The notes beneath the pieces were generated by a model, which saw only the letters and a list, made by a program, of their open reading frames with translations, was not told the DNA's origin and ran no database searches. A program made the translations under genes and the position numbers. Of a stretch of 64,000 nucleotides of DNA, positions 35,194-43,810 are shown in pieces; the stretch's first letter is position 1; every line of letters begins with the position of its first letter. Source of the DNA: Amycolatopsis sp. 195334CR (lineage in GTDB: Bacteria > Actinomycetota > Actinomycetes > Mycobacteriales > Pseudonocardiaceae); contig NZ_JAFJMJ010000001.1 of NCBI RefSeq assembly GCF_017309385.1, forward strand, positions 2,790,001 to 2,854,000, in the 5' to 3' direction.

Positions 35194-35940
35194 TCAGAGC
35201 GCGTGCCCGCCCGCCACCTGCACCACCTGGCCGGTGATCCACCTGGCCTGGTGCGAGGCGAGGAAGACCACCGCGTCGGCGATGTCCTCCGGCAGCCCCT
35301 CGCGGCCGAGCGGCACGATCCGGCGCACCTCGTCGAGCAGGTCGGCGTCCATCCAGCCGGTCTGCACCGGGCCGGGCGCGACCGCGTTGACCCGGATCCC
35401 GGCGCCCGCGAGGTCGAGCGCGGCGGCCCGGGTGAACGCCTCCAGCGCGGCCTTCGACGTGCCGTACCCGAGCTGACCGGGGAAGGCGCGGGCGGCGTCG
35501 GTGGAGATGTTGACCACGCACGGCGGGGTGCCGCCGCGGTGGCGGCGGGCGACTTCCGCGGTGAGCAGCGCGGGCGCGATCGCGTTGACCCAGTAGTGCC
35601 TGCTCAGGCTGCCGCCGTTGATGGTCTCGATGGTGTCCGGCGTTTCGCAGTGCGCGGCGTTGTTGACCAGCACCTCGACCGGGCCGAGCTGGGCCTCGAT
35701 CCGGTCGAGCAGGCGCACCGGCGCTTCGTCGTCGGCAAGGTCGGCTTCGAACGCTTCACCCTCGACCGGACTCACCGTGTGCGACCACTGCACACCTTCG
35801 GGTGGTTCTTCCTGATGACCCAGGTAGTGGACGGCGACGCGGGCGCCTTCGGCGGTGAAGGCGCGGGCGATCGCCGCGCCGATGCCGCTGGCGGCCCCGG
35901 TCACCAGCACCACGCGGTCGGCGAGGCCGGTATCGATCAT
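35194..35940 (-). CDS. Classical short-chain dehydrogenase/reductase
   Basis: 248 residues with NAD(P) motif GAASGIG, the NNAA strand motif, catalytic Ser in VVNISTDAA, the YGTSK active motif (YXXXK) and NAVAPGPVQT. The catalytic set is intact. It is divergent from a MarR-type gene with a 7-bp-arm inverted repeat between them, so it is probably that regulator's target. The substrate is unknown. Confidence 0.87.
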   Translation of the reverse strand: MIDTGLADRVVLVTGAASGIGAAIARAFTAEGARVAVHYLGHQEEPPEGVQWSHTVSPVEGEAFEADLADDEAPVRLLDRIEAQLGPVEVLVNNAAHCETPDTIETINGGSLSRHYWVNAIAPALLTAEVARRHRGGTPPCVVNISTDAARAFPGQLGYGTSKAALEAFTRAAALDLAGAGIRVNAVAPGPVQTGWMDADLLDEVRRIVPLGREGLPEDIADAVVFLASHQARWITGQVVQVAGGHAL

Positions 35941-35993
35941 GGGGCCGGACGATAGGGCGGATCGGGCCGGTCCCGCATCCCGGATTCGGCCAG

Positions 35994-36012
35994 TAGTTTG
36001 TTTTGCAAACTA
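35994..36012. promoter_or_regulatory. Operator between SDR and marR genes
   Basis: TAGTTTG-TTTTG-CAAACTA is a perfect 19-bp inverted repeat 26 nt before the MarR start and 53 nt before the SDR start. Size and symmetry suit a MarR dimer; binding is inferred. Confidence 0.6.
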
Positions 36013-36038
36013 AGGGCGTCTTCAACTAGTGTGCGCCC

Positions 36039-36458
36039 GTGAGCACCTTCGACGAGCTGACCGCGGTCCTGCTCGCGGTCGCCGACCACACCAGCTCGCG
36101 GATGGAGCGCACGCTCGCCGAGTTGTCCCTGACCGCCCCGCTCTCGCAGGCGCTCTACGCGATCGACCCGGACCAGTCGCCGCCCGCGATGAAGGTCCTC
36201 GCCGAACGGCTGCGCTGCGACCGCTCCAGCGTCACCTTCCTGGCCGACCGGCTGACCGAACGCGGCCTCGCCGAGCGCGTGCCCGGCCACCGCGACCGCC
36301 GGTCGAAGGCGCTGCAGCTCACCCCGGAGGGCGTGCGCGTGCGCACCGCCATGCTCTACGCGCTGACCGAGGCCTCCCCGCTGGCCAAGCTGAGCGACGC
36401 CGACCAGGGGATGCTCCTGCTCCTGCTGCGCCGCGCGCTAGCTGCGGCAGAGGGTTAG
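36039..36458 (+). CDS. MarR-family transcriptional regulator
   Basis: 139 residues. Winged helix with MKVLAERLRCDRSSVTFLAD and the basic wing RVPGHRDRRSKALQLTPEG. It is probably a repressor of the divergent SDR gene through the inverted repeat. The GTG start lacks a strong Shine-Dalgarno. Its 3' end overlaps the convergent hydrolase-like gene by 21 nt. Confidence 0.85.
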   Translation: MSTFDELTAVLLAVADHTSSRMERTLAELSLTAPLSQALYAIDPDQSPPAMKVLAERLRCDRSSVTFLADRLTERGLAERVPGHRDRRSKALQLTPEGVRVRTAMLYALTEASPLAKLSDADQGMLLLLLRRALAAAEG

Positions 36459-37019
36459 CGCGACCGGCCGGAAGCCGAGGTTCAGCCTAGGGCGGACCAG
36501 ATCACCGATGACCTGGGCGAGGCAGGCCGACCAGTTCTGCCCGGCCGAGATCAGCAGGTGGCCCGGCTGGCCGAGCGCCAGGTTAAGCGCGTTCATCGCC
36601 GACCACGACCAGGTCCGGTCCGCGCTCCACAGCAGCGAGACCGGCAGCTCGCGCCGCGACAGGGCCTCGAGCGCCGGGCGCAGTGCCGACGCGCCGGTCG
36701 AATCGAGCAGCACCAGCCGCTGCACGGTGTGCAGGGTGGCGTGCGCGGTCCGGACGGCGACCGCCCCGCAGAGCCCGTGCCCGACCAAGGTGACCGGTTC
36801 ACGGAGACCTGCCGAATGTAAAAATTCGGTCACCCATTCGGGATCGCTGCCCGGTTGCTCCGGGGCGAACACCCGGATACGGCGCGTAGTCATCATCTCG
36901 AGCGCCTGCCGGAACGCGGTGCCCTCGTCGTGCAGAAACACCACCGGCGTGCCGAAGCCACCCGTGGTGTAGCGGACCCGGCGACCACGGACCGTGGTGG
37001 TCAGTTCTTCCAGTCCCAT
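36438..37019 (-). CDS. Alpha/beta-hydrolase-like protein with changed catalytic residues
   Basis: 193 residues, shorter than the usual 260-280. The strand-turn region TPVVFLHDEGTAF and the core fit the fold, but the nucleophile elbow GHSXGG reads GHGLCG (Ser to Gly). The C-terminal His region reads ISAGQNWSA (His to Gln). Both catalytic positions are therefore lost. It may be a non-catalytic binding protein or a decaying gene, although the frame is open. Confidence 0.6.
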   Translation of the reverse strand: MGLEELTTTVRGRRVRYTTGGFGTPVVFLHDEGTAFRQALEMMTTRRIRVFAPEQPGSDPEWVTEFLHSAGLREPVTLVGHGLCGAVAVRTAHATLHTVQRLVLLDSTGASALRPALEALSRRELPVSLLWSADRTWSWSAMNALNLALGQPGHLLISAGQNWSACLAQVIGDLVRPRLNLGFRPVALTLCRS

Positions 37020-37156
37020 CGAACGTCCCCCTCGTATCGCTTAGAGGAGGCGCGAAAGCGGCCGCAGATACCACCAGGATCTAACCCCGACGGGTGACAC
37101 CGAGTGGGTGAGCTGGCATTATGCCGGTCACCGTGGTCGGGGACGAAGGGAGCACG

Positions 37157-37657
37157 GTGAGCACACAAGCCGCCCAAATCGACGACATCCGACTGGTCGC
37201 GCTGCCGAGTGCGGTCAGCTGTTCGGCGATGTTCGTCAGGTTCACGCTCGGGGAATGGTCCCTGGACCCGTTGATCGACCGGGCCGAGGAACTCGTCGCC
37301 CAGTTGGTCACCGCGTCGGTCGAGAGCGCCGCCCCGAGCACCCCCGGCTTCGTGCTGGTGCGGCTCCAGGTGCGCGGCGACTGCCTGGTCATCGAGGTCG
37401 AGGACGGGCAACCGCCGGAGACCGCGCCCGAGCTGGACGGTGACCACGCCGGCGTCGAGCCGCTGCGCAACGGCGGCAAGCGCATCTGGTGCGAGCTGCC
37501 GCTGCCGATCGGCATCACCGCGGGCGCGGTGTCGCTGCCCCGCCGCAACGTGCACCGCTCCTCCGTGCCGGAACCGCTGATGACCGGGGAACCGATCGGC
37601 GCGGACGCCGACTTCCTCGGCCGCATCCTCACCGGGCTGACCCGGACCGAGGCCTGA
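37157..37657 (+). CDS. Predicted ATP-binding regulatory protein (HATPase-like, divergent)
   Basis: 166 residues. The fold pattern (LIDRAEELVAQLVTASVES, GDCLVIEVEDGQPP, CELPLPIG) resembles anti-sigma-type histidine-kinase ATPases, where the N-box region and a D-X-G/DG turn are expected; the match is weak. The GTG at 37157 follows GAAGGGAG. It overlaps the convergent kinase gene by 29 nt. It could regulate a sigma factor by inference only. Confidence 0.55.
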   Translation: MSTQAAQIDDIRLVALPSAVSCSAMFVRFTLGEWSLDPLIDRAEELVAQLVTASVESAAPSTPGFVLVRLQVRGDCLVIEVEDGQPPETAPELDGDHAGVEPLRNGGKRIWCELPLPIGITAGAVSLPRRNVHRSSVPEPLMTGEPIGADADFLGRILTGLTRTEA

Positions 37658-39284
37658 CCCCGAGCACCACGCACGCGGCCGCGACCGCACCGGCCGCCGC
37701 CGCGCCCAGCGCGAACAACGGCGACGGTTCGTGCTCCAGCAGCACCGAGGCGAACAGCCACGCCGTCACGCCGAACACCGCGCCCAGCACCGGACCGGCC
37801 ACCTTCGCCGCCCGCCAGCGCCGTCCCTGGCGCAGGGTGCGCAGGCCGGATTCGAGGTAGGCGGCGGCGAACAACGCGAGCAGCAGGCTGCCCGCCCCCA
37901 TCGCGCTGGCCAGCGGGTGCTGCTCGGTGCGCAGGGTGAAGCGCTGCACCTCGACCGGTTCCCCCGGCCGGGACAACCGCAGCTCACCGGTCACCGCCCC
38001 GCCGACGATCCACCGCGACAGGCCCGGCTGCTCCACCTCGGTGACCAGGCGTCCCTCATCCGTGGTCTGCGCGGGTGCGGAAGCCGAGCCGAGCGGTACG
38101 TTGGCCGCGGCCAGGTCGAGCCGGACGTCGACCGGACCGTCCCCGGCGTTGCCGACCTCGATGGTGATCGGCCGGCTCAGGTTCACCGTGGCCGGGCCGG
38201 GCAGTGGTGCACCGGCGACGACGGTCGCCTCGTGTGCCACGTGCGGCAACCGGCTCGGGGAGAAGAACGCGAGTGCGAGGAGGGCCAGCAACGCCGCTAC
38301 CGCACCGAAAACCGGCCACTTCGGGCTGGGTGAGATCGGCCGGGGCGTGGTCAGCGTCGGTGTCTTCGGCACCAGGTGCGGGGTCGCCAGCGCCGCGAGG
38401 ACCCGGGGCGTCAGGTGCAGCACGGGCACCCCGGACCGCTCCAGCCAGCCCGGCCCGTAGACCGCCGTCGCCGCCGACGCGAGGTCGGCCGCAAACGTTT
38501 CCGCCTCGCGATACCGCCCGGGGAGCTCCCGCGCGATGCTGCGCATGACCACCGACGCCAGCGGCTCCGGCACTCCCCGGATCGGCTTCGGATCGGTGAA
38601 CATGTGCTGCCGCATCATGCTCAGCGCACCCCGCGTGTTGTCGAACGGGATCTCGCCGCTGAGCAGTTCGTAGAGCACGGTCCCGGCCGAGTAGACGTCC
38701 GCCGCCGGGCTCAGCGCGTTGCCCATCGCCTGCTCCGGCGCGATGTAGGCCGGGGTGCCCTGCACCTCGCCGCCGTGCGTGACCAGGGTGGCGCCCTCGC
38801 TGATCACCTGCGCGATGCCGAAGTCCGCCACCTTCAGCACCCCGCCCGCGCTGAACAGCAGGTTCTTCGGCTTGACGTCGAGGTGCAGCACGCCGGCGGT
38901 GTGCGCGGCGTGCAGCCCGGCGAGCGTGGCCAGCAGGATCGCGCACGCCTGTTCGCCGGTGACCCGGCCCGCCGCGAAGCGGTGGTAGACCGTGCCGCCG
39001 TCCAGTTTCTCCATCACCAGCAGGCTGCCGCGCCCGGCGCGCACGTAGTCGTAGACCGGCACGATGTGCGGGTGGTCCAGGCTCGCCAGCACGCGGGCCT
39101 CGTGGTCGAACCGGTCGTTCAGGCCCGGTTTTCCGGCGATCTCGGCGGGCAGCTGCTTGATCGCCACCTGCCGTCCCAGCGAGCGGTGGACCCCGGCGTA
39201 GACCACGCCCATGCCACCGGACCCGATCTCCTCGCCGATCCGGTACTGCGGCAGCGCCGCGCTCAGTGCGGCCGGGGCGGTCAT
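37629..39284 (-). CDS. Membrane Ser/Thr protein kinase (non-RD)
   Basis: 551 residues. Kinase domain about 10-275: glycine loop GSGGMG, VAIKQL lysine, HLDVKPKN catalytic loop (HRD reads HLD, a non-RD kinase) and ADFGIAQ. One membrane helix follows (VFGAVAALLALLALAFF), then an extracytoplasmic beta-rich domain and three more C-terminal helices. It is coupled by ATGA overlap to the upstream membrane protein gene, suggesting a sensor pair. A very long in-frame extension to 40850 is a shadow, not part of the gene. Confidence 0.88.
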   Translation of the reverse strand: MTAPAALSAALPQYRIGEEIGSGGMGVVYAGVHRSLGRQVAIKQLPAEIAGKPGLNDRFDHEARVLASLDHPHIVPVYDYVRAGRGSLLVMEKLDGGTVYHRFAAGRVTGEQACAILLATLAGLHAAHTAGVLHLDVKPKNLLFSAGGVLKVADFGIAQVISEGATLVTHGGEVQGTPAYIAPEQAMGNALSPAADVYSAGTVLYELLSGEIPFDNTRGALSMMRQHMFTDPKPIRGVPEPLASVVMRSIARELPGRYREAETFAADLASAATAVYGPGWLERSGVPVLHLTPRVLAALATPHLVPKTPTLTTPRPISPSPKWPVFGAVAALLALLALAFFSPSRLPHVAHEATVVAGAPLPGPATVNLSRPITIEVGNAGDGPVDVRLDLAAANVPLGSASAPAQTTDEGRLVTEVEQPGLSRWIVGGAVTGELRLSRPGEPVEVQRFTLRTEQHPLASAMGAGSLLLALFAAAYLESGLRTLRQGRRWRAAKVAGPVLGAVFGVTAWLFASVLLEHEPSPLFALGAAAAGAVAAACVVLGVRPRSGSAR

Positions 39285-40069
39285 CCGGGGTAGCCCTCCG
39301 TCGTCGGGTCGATCGGCCTGGTGGTGATCGGGATGGTGGCGTCGTCGGCGGGCTGGGTGTGCGGGGTGAGGTATCCGAGCAGCAGCGCGATCGCCGCCGC
39401 GCCCAGCACCACCGGCACTTCGAGCGCGGGTTCCGGCGGCATCACCCGCAACACCGACAGCGTCACCACCGCGGTCAGGCCGGTGCCGAATCCGGCGGGC
39501 AGGAAGCGCAGGGCCCGGCGGGCGCGGCTGCGCGGGAGCCGGTGCCTGGCCAGTGCGAGCAACGCGGTCGCCCACGCGAGCACGGTCAGCGACAGCACGG
39601 CGAGGCCGAAGAGGCCGTACACCGACCAGAACGAGCCGCGGATGTCGGTGACCAGCGCGGCGCTCGCGGCCAGTTCGCGGTCGGCGTCGAGCAGTTCGAC
39701 CGAACCGGGCAGCAGGCCCATCGCCTGCCCGTCCAGTTCGGCGAGGTCGAGCACGAGCGTCCTGGTGACGCGGGCGCCCGCCGGTACCTCGAACGGAACC
39801 GTGGTGTCGTAGGAGAAGAAGGTCAGCGCCAGCGCCACGCCGGAGACCCGCACGCTGCGCACCCGCACCGGCTGGGTGCCGCGGTTGATCGCGGTGAGCC
39901 CGAGTTCCACCGGTTTCGCCGGGTCGATGGTGACCGTGCGGTCCGCGATGTCCTGGCCGTCGACGGTCACCGCCACGGCCAGCGGCTCGTCCTGCGCGCT
40001 CGCGGGAATTGTTCCGATGAGTGAAAAAACCGCGGCGGAGACAACCGCGGCGGTCATGATGCGTCTCAT
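39281..40069 (-). CDS. Secreted-membrane protein of the kinase operon
   Basis: 262 residues with a Sec signal ending near ASAQ (26), an extracytoplasmic beta-sandwich-like region (about 30-140) and three membrane helices (GLFGLAVLSLTVLAWATALL and two more). The outer region recalls the kinase's outer domain (VTIDPAKPVELGLTAINRGT versus ITIEVGNAGDGPVDVRLDL), so the two may be related or interact. No family recognised. It overlaps the kinase by 4 nt. Confidence 0.72.
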   Translation of the reverse strand: MRRIMTAAVVSAAVFSLIGTIPASAQDEPLAVAVTVDGQDIADRTVTIDPAKPVELGLTAINRGTQPVRVRSVRVSGVALALTFFSYDTTVPFEVPAGARVTRTLVLDLAELDGQAMGLLPGSVELLDADRELAASAALVTDIRGSFWSVYGLFGLAVLSLTVLAWATALLALARHRLPRSRARRALRFLPAGFGTGLTAVVTLSVLRVMPPEPALEVPVVLGAAAIALLLGYLTPHTQPADDATIPITTRPIDPTTEGYPG

Positions 40070-40133
40070 CCGGTGGTCCCAGCCTCAGATTTGCCGACAG
40101 TGCGAAAATGCTACAACACACAAGGAACGCGGC

Positions 40134-40991
40134 ATGCGGAAGATCTTTGCCACAGCAGCACTTTTTGGCCTCGTTGCGGGGTTTTCGCTGACCGGCACGG
40201 CGGCCGCGCAGGCGCCGTCGGTGAGTTTGAAACCGTCCAGCGGAATGGCAGGTAGTCAATTCACCATAGGCTGGTCTGGATTTGGAAAATGTCGAACAAT
40301 CGCTTTCAGTTGGGACGGTGCGGGACTGGCTTCGGTGGTCGCCCCGCCGTCGAGCGGCTCGGTCGGCGCGACCGTGCCCGCCGGGGCCGCGCCGGGCGCG
40401 CACACCGTGCAGGGCGTGTGCGCGTCGCAGGAGCTGAGCGCCTCCGCGGTGTTCACCGTGGTCGGGCCGACCACCACCAAACCGCCGGTGACCACGACGA
40501 AGCCGCCGGTGGTGACCACCAAACCGCCCGTGGTGACCACCAAGCCGCCGGTGACCACAACGACTCCGCCGACCACGACCACCACGACGACAACCACCAC
40601 GCCGCCGGTGGAGATCGAGACGCCCGAGTCGGTGCCCGAGGAACCACCGCCACCCGCCGACGGGGTGCTCCAGCTCGACCGCGCCACGGTCAACCCCGGT
40701 GACCCGCTGGTGGCCTCGGGCATCGGCTGCGATCCGGGCGCGAGGGTGGAGCTGACCTCGGAGGGCGAGCAGGTGGGCCGCGCGGTCGCCGACGCCGGGG
40801 GCGCCTTCGGCACCACCGTCGAGTTCACCCGGATCGAGCCGGGGAAGCACTGGGTGCTGGCCGACTGCGGCATCCGGCTGGCCGGCGCGGTCGAGCAGGT
40901 GCTGACCAGTTCGACCGGCGGCGGCAGTGCCGCGCTGGTGGTGCTGGTGTTCTTCGTGCTGGCCGGGATCACCCTGGTGCGGGTGCGCTGA
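40134..40991 (+). CDS. Cell-surface protein with Thr-Lys-Pro repeats
   Basis: 285 residues: Sec signal (to about AAAQ, 24), an Ig-like domain, a Thr/Pro linker with repeated TTKPPV, a second Ig-like domain (NPGDPLVASGIGCDPG) and a C-terminal membrane helix (ALVVLVFFVLAGITL) with a short basic tail. It is divergent from the kinase operon and may be its partner. The start is the ATG at 40134 (upstream AAGGAA); the earlier frame is a shadow. Confidence 0.72.
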   Translation: MRKIFATAALFGLVAGFSLTGTAAAQAPSVSLKPSSGMAGSQFTIGWSGFGKCRTIAFSWDGAGLASVVAPPSSGSVGATVPAGAAPGAHTVQGVCASQELSASAVFTVVGPTTTKPPVTTTKPPVVTTKPPVVTTKPPVTTTTPPTTTTTTTTTTPPVEIETPESVPEEPPPPADGVLQLDRATVNPGDPLVASGIGCDPGARVELTSEGEQVGRAVADAGGAFGTTVEFTRIEPGKHWVLADCGIRLAGAVEQVLTSSTGGGSAALVVLVFFVLAGITLVRVR

Positions 40992-41087
40992 TCAACCGAT
41001 CGGGGGACACCCGGCTGACTGCTCAGGTGATTCGCCGGGCCGCCGCGGCGGCGAGGCTGGGTTCCTCAGCAACGAGGGAGGGACCCG

Positions 41088-42635
41088 ATGAGAAGGTTGA
41101 CGGCCGTGTTCGCCGGCCTGCTGGCACTGTCCACAGTGTCCAGTCTGATCACACCAGCGGTCGCGGCGGGGGATCCGGCGGTGGTCCGCACGGACGCGGG
41201 CGCGGTGCGCGGCACGGTGACCGAGCAGGTGCGCACGTTCCAGGGGGTGCCGTACGCGGCCCCGCCGGTCGGCGGGCTGCGGTGGCGCGCTCCGCAGCCG
41301 GTCCGGCCGTGGACCGGCGTCCGCGACGCCACCGCGCCGGGCAGCGTCTGCCCGCAGGACAAGAATCCCGAGGCACCCGGCGGCAGCACGAACGAGGACT
41401 GCCTGTACCTCAACGTGACCACGCCGACCGGCGGCGCGAAGCACAAGCCGGTGGTGGTCTGGACGCCCGGCGGCGGCTTCTTCATGGGCGCGGGCAGCAA
41501 CTACGGCGCCCAGCGCATGGCCGAGCGCGGGGACGCGGTGGTGGTGACGATCAACTACCGCCTCGGCATCTTCGGCTTCTACGGCCAGCACGGCCTGCCC
41601 GGCTCCGGCACCTTCGGCCTGCAGGACCAGCAGGCCGCGCTGCGCTGGGTGCAGCGCAACATCCGCGCGTTCGGCGGTGATCCCGGCAACGTGACGATGG
41701 CCGGGGAGTCGGCGGGCGGGATGAGCACCTGCGCGCAGCTGACCTCGCCGTTGTCGGCGGGGCTGTTCCACCGTGCGATCATGCAGAGCGGCTCGTGCGA
41801 CTTCAACTGGGCGGACGCGAGCCAGTACCCGAGCCAGAAGGCGGGCTCGTACTGGGTGCCGGAGGAGACGATCCAGGCCGACGGCGACGCGATGGCCGCC
41901 GAACTCGGCTGCGCCTCGGTCGACTGCCTGCGGGCGCGGCCGGCGGCCGAGCTGATGGGCCAGTTCACGCGGTTCACCAGTTCCGCGACGGGCACGCCGG
42001 TGCTGCCGACGGACCCGGGCCAGGCGTTGCGTGACGGGCGGTTCCACCGCGTGCCGGTCATCTCCGGCAACAACCACGACGAGGCGCGGAGCTACCTGAT
42101 CGCCTTCGACGGCGGGAAGATCGACGCGGCGAAGTACCGGGAACTGCTGGTCGCCATGGCCGGGCCGGAGCAGGCGGCGCGGATCGCGGCGGAGTACCCG
42201 CTGTCGGCATACGAAAGCCCGGCGCACGCGTGGGCGGCGGTGACCACCGACCGGATCTGGTCGTGCACGCAGCTTTCGACCAGCCGGAAGCTGGCGCGCG
42301 AGGTGCCGGTGTACGCCTACGAGTTCGCCGACCGGCACTCGCCGCTGGCCGAGCTGACGCCGGGGCCGATCCCGCTGGGGGCCGCGCACACGATGGAGCT
42401 GCCGTACCTGTTCGCGCTCGGCGGGTACGAGTTCCCGCTGCGGCCCGATCAGCAGCGGCTGGCCGACCAGATGGTCGACTATTGGACCGCGTTCGCCCGC
42501 AGCGGTGACCCGAACGGTGCTGGTCGTCCACAGTGGACGCCAGGGCGGGCGCTCTCGCTGGCGCCGAGCGGGCAGGGTGGCATCCGCCCGGTCGACCTGG
42601 CCGCCGAGCACCACTGCGGGTTCTGGCAGACTTGA
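41088..42635 (+). CDS. Secreted type-B carboxylesterase
   Basis: 515 residues with a signal peptide to about AVAAG. Carboxylesterase motifs: NEDCLYLNV, the nucleophile GESAGG (Ser), and the oxyanion region TPGGGFFMG. The C-terminal His is in the GPIPLGAAHTMELPY segment. It acts on ester substrates outside the cell; the specificity is unknown. Confidence 0.88.
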   Translation: MRRLTAVFAGLLALSTVSSLITPAVAAGDPAVVRTDAGAVRGTVTEQVRTFQGVPYAAPPVGGLRWRAPQPVRPWTGVRDATAPGSVCPQDKNPEAPGGSTNEDCLYLNVTTPTGGAKHKPVVVWTPGGGFFMGAGSNYGAQRMAERGDAVVVTINYRLGIFGFYGQHGLPGSGTFGLQDQQAALRWVQRNIRAFGGDPGNVTMAGESAGGMSTCAQLTSPLSAGLFHRAIMQSGSCDFNWADASQYPSQKAGSYWVPEETIQADGDAMAAELGCASVDCLRARPAAELMGQFTRFTSSATGTPVLPTDPGQALRDGRFHRVPVISGNNHDEARSYLIAFDGGKIDAAKYRELLVAMAGPEQAARIAAEYPLSAYESPAHAWAAVTTDRIWSCTQLSTSRKLAREVPVYAYEFADRHSPLAELTPGPIPLGAAHTMELPYLFALGGYEFPLRPDQQRLADQMVDYWTAFARSGDPNGAGRPQWTPGRALSLAPSGQGGIRPVDLAAEHHCGFWQT

Positions 42636-42660
42636 CTTATATAAGCCGTTGCTGAGATAG
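42632..42660 (+). promoter_or_regulatory. Promoter and palindrome before arsR
   Basis: TTGACT (42632-42637) and AGATAG (42655-42660) are 17 nt apart. The 10-bp palindrome CTTATATAAG overlaps the -35. The transcript would start near the GTG at 42668, so the message is probably leaderless. The palindrome may be the ArsR operator. Confidence 0.5.
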
Positions 42661-42667
42661 TCGGCGG

Positions 42668-43012
42668 GTGCACGCGTTCGACGTTCTCGGTGACCCGGTG
42701 CGGCGCCGCATCCTGGAGCTGCTCGCCACCGGTGAGCAGACCTCGGGTGCGGTGACCGCGGTCATCAGCGCGGAGTTCGGGATCTCCCAGCCGGCGGTCT
42801 CGCAGCACCTGAAGGTGTTGCGGGAGAACGGGTTCGCGACCGTCCGTGCCGAGGGTACGCGCCGCCTCTACGCCGTCGACGCGACACCGATGCGCGAGGT
42901 CGACGAGTGGCTGGCGCACTTCCGCCAGTTCTGGAACCAGCGCCTCGACGCGCTGGGTACCGAACTGGCCAGGGGCAAGCGAGAACGGCGAAAGGGCAAG
43001 TCCGGTGATTGA
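42668..43012 (+). CDS. ArsR-family regulator
   Basis: 114 residues. Winged HTH with DPVRRRILELLATGEQTSG and ISQPAVSQHLKVLRENGFAT. No metal-binding Cys motif is visible, as in the ArsR members paired with SRPBCC proteins. It overlaps the following SRPBCC gene by 8 nt, so the two are coupled. Confidence 0.87.
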   Translation: MHAFDVLGDPVRRRILELLATGEQTSGAVTAVISAEFGISQPAVSQHLKVLRENGFATVRAEGTRRLYAVDATPMREVDEWLAHFRQFWNQRLDALGTELARGKRERRKGKSGD

Positions 43013-43622
43013 CATCGTCCACGAGATCAACGCGGTGCGCCGCGAAGTCGCCAACCGGCCGGGTGCCGACGGGGGTGAGGTGCGGGCGCTGAGCCTGACC
43101 CGCACCTACGACGCCGAGGTCGAGGACGTCTGGGACGCGCTGACCAGCGCGGAACGGATCGCGCGGTGGTTCCTGCCGATCACCGGTGAGCTGAAGGTGG
43201 GCGGCACGTTCCAACTGGAGGGCAACGCGGGCGGGGAGATCCGGCGCTGCGAGCCGCCGACGTTGTTCGAGGTGACCTTCGGGGACGAGAACAGCCTCGT
43301 GAAGGTGGAGCTGTCCGCCGGCGAGGGCGCGACCACGGTGCTCGTGCTGGAGCACACCGTGCCGGCCGGGATCTTCCCCGATTCGGGCACGCTTTCGGTG
43401 GGGCCCGGCTGGGACCAGGCCGTGCTCGGCCTCGCCCGCCACCTCGGCGGCGAATCGTTCGATGACCCCGCCGCCGAGCACGACACGCCGGAGTCGCGTG
43501 CCTACGCGGGCGCTGCGGTGGACGCCTGGGCCGCCGTCCTGGACGCCGAAGGCCGCGTCGGCGCGGACGAACTCAAGACCGCCGCGGCCGAGGCCATGGA
43601 GCACTACAACCCTTCGTCCTGA
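43005..43622 (+). CDS. SRPBCC (AHSA1-like) domain protein
   Basis: 205 residues. The AHSA1/START-like fold is shown by LTRTYDAEVEDVWDALTSAE and RIARWFLPITGELKVGG. The small-molecule-binding cavity suggests a ligand-binding or ligand-transfer role; the ligand is unknown. ArsR-SRPBCC pairs are common. The GTG start is inside the arsR end. Confidence 0.85.
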   Translation: MIDIVHEINAVRREVANRPGADGGEVRALSLTRTYDAEVEDVWDALTSAERIARWFLPITGELKVGGTFQLEGNAGGEIRRCEPPTLFEVTFGDENSLVKVELSAGEGATTVLVLEHTVPAGIFPDSGTLSVGPGWDQAVLGLARHLGGESFDDPAAEHDTPESRAYAGAAVDAWAAVLDAEGRVGADELKTAAAEAMEHYNPSS

Positions 43623-43624
43623 GC

Positions 43625-43711
43625 CTCCGCGACGTTGGGGCGTTACGGTCTGTCGTCCGGCTTCCGCGAGGTTGGGGCTTTACGGCTTGTCGTCTCCGGC
43701 TTCCGCGAGGT
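43625..43711. repeat. Imperfect tandem repeat, about 38 nt
   Basis: Two units containing CCGCGA(C/G)GTTGGGGC(G/T)TTACGG and a truncated third (CTTCCGCGAGGTGC) lie between the SRPBCC gene and the remnant gene at 43680-43802. The repeats copy the 3' end of that remnant, including its stop codon, as if its tail had been duplicated. Confidence 0.5.
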
Positions 43712-43802
43712 GCTTCAGCCGGGCGAGGCGGCTGTCCCAGTTCTCCGCCAGTAGCCGCCCGGTGACCAGGCTCGCGCTTCCACCACGCAGGACGGCAGGT
43801 GC
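43680..43802 (-). pseudogene. C-terminal remnant of an unidentified gene
   Basis: An open stretch of 40 codons ends LAEAGDDKP-stop and contains GRLLAENWDSRLARLKHLAE, which looks like the tail of a protein family, perhaps SRPBCC or a regulator. It is closed by a stop just upstream and has no start. A decayed gene seems most likely; chance coding is possible. Confidence 0.3.
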
Positions 43803-43810
43803 TCAGTGTT

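Noticed and set aside
39285..40850. N-terminal extension of the kinase frame by more than 500 codons
   Set aside because: Arg/Gly/His-rich shadow of the membrane-protein and surface-protein genes; the kinase has a normal start at 39284.
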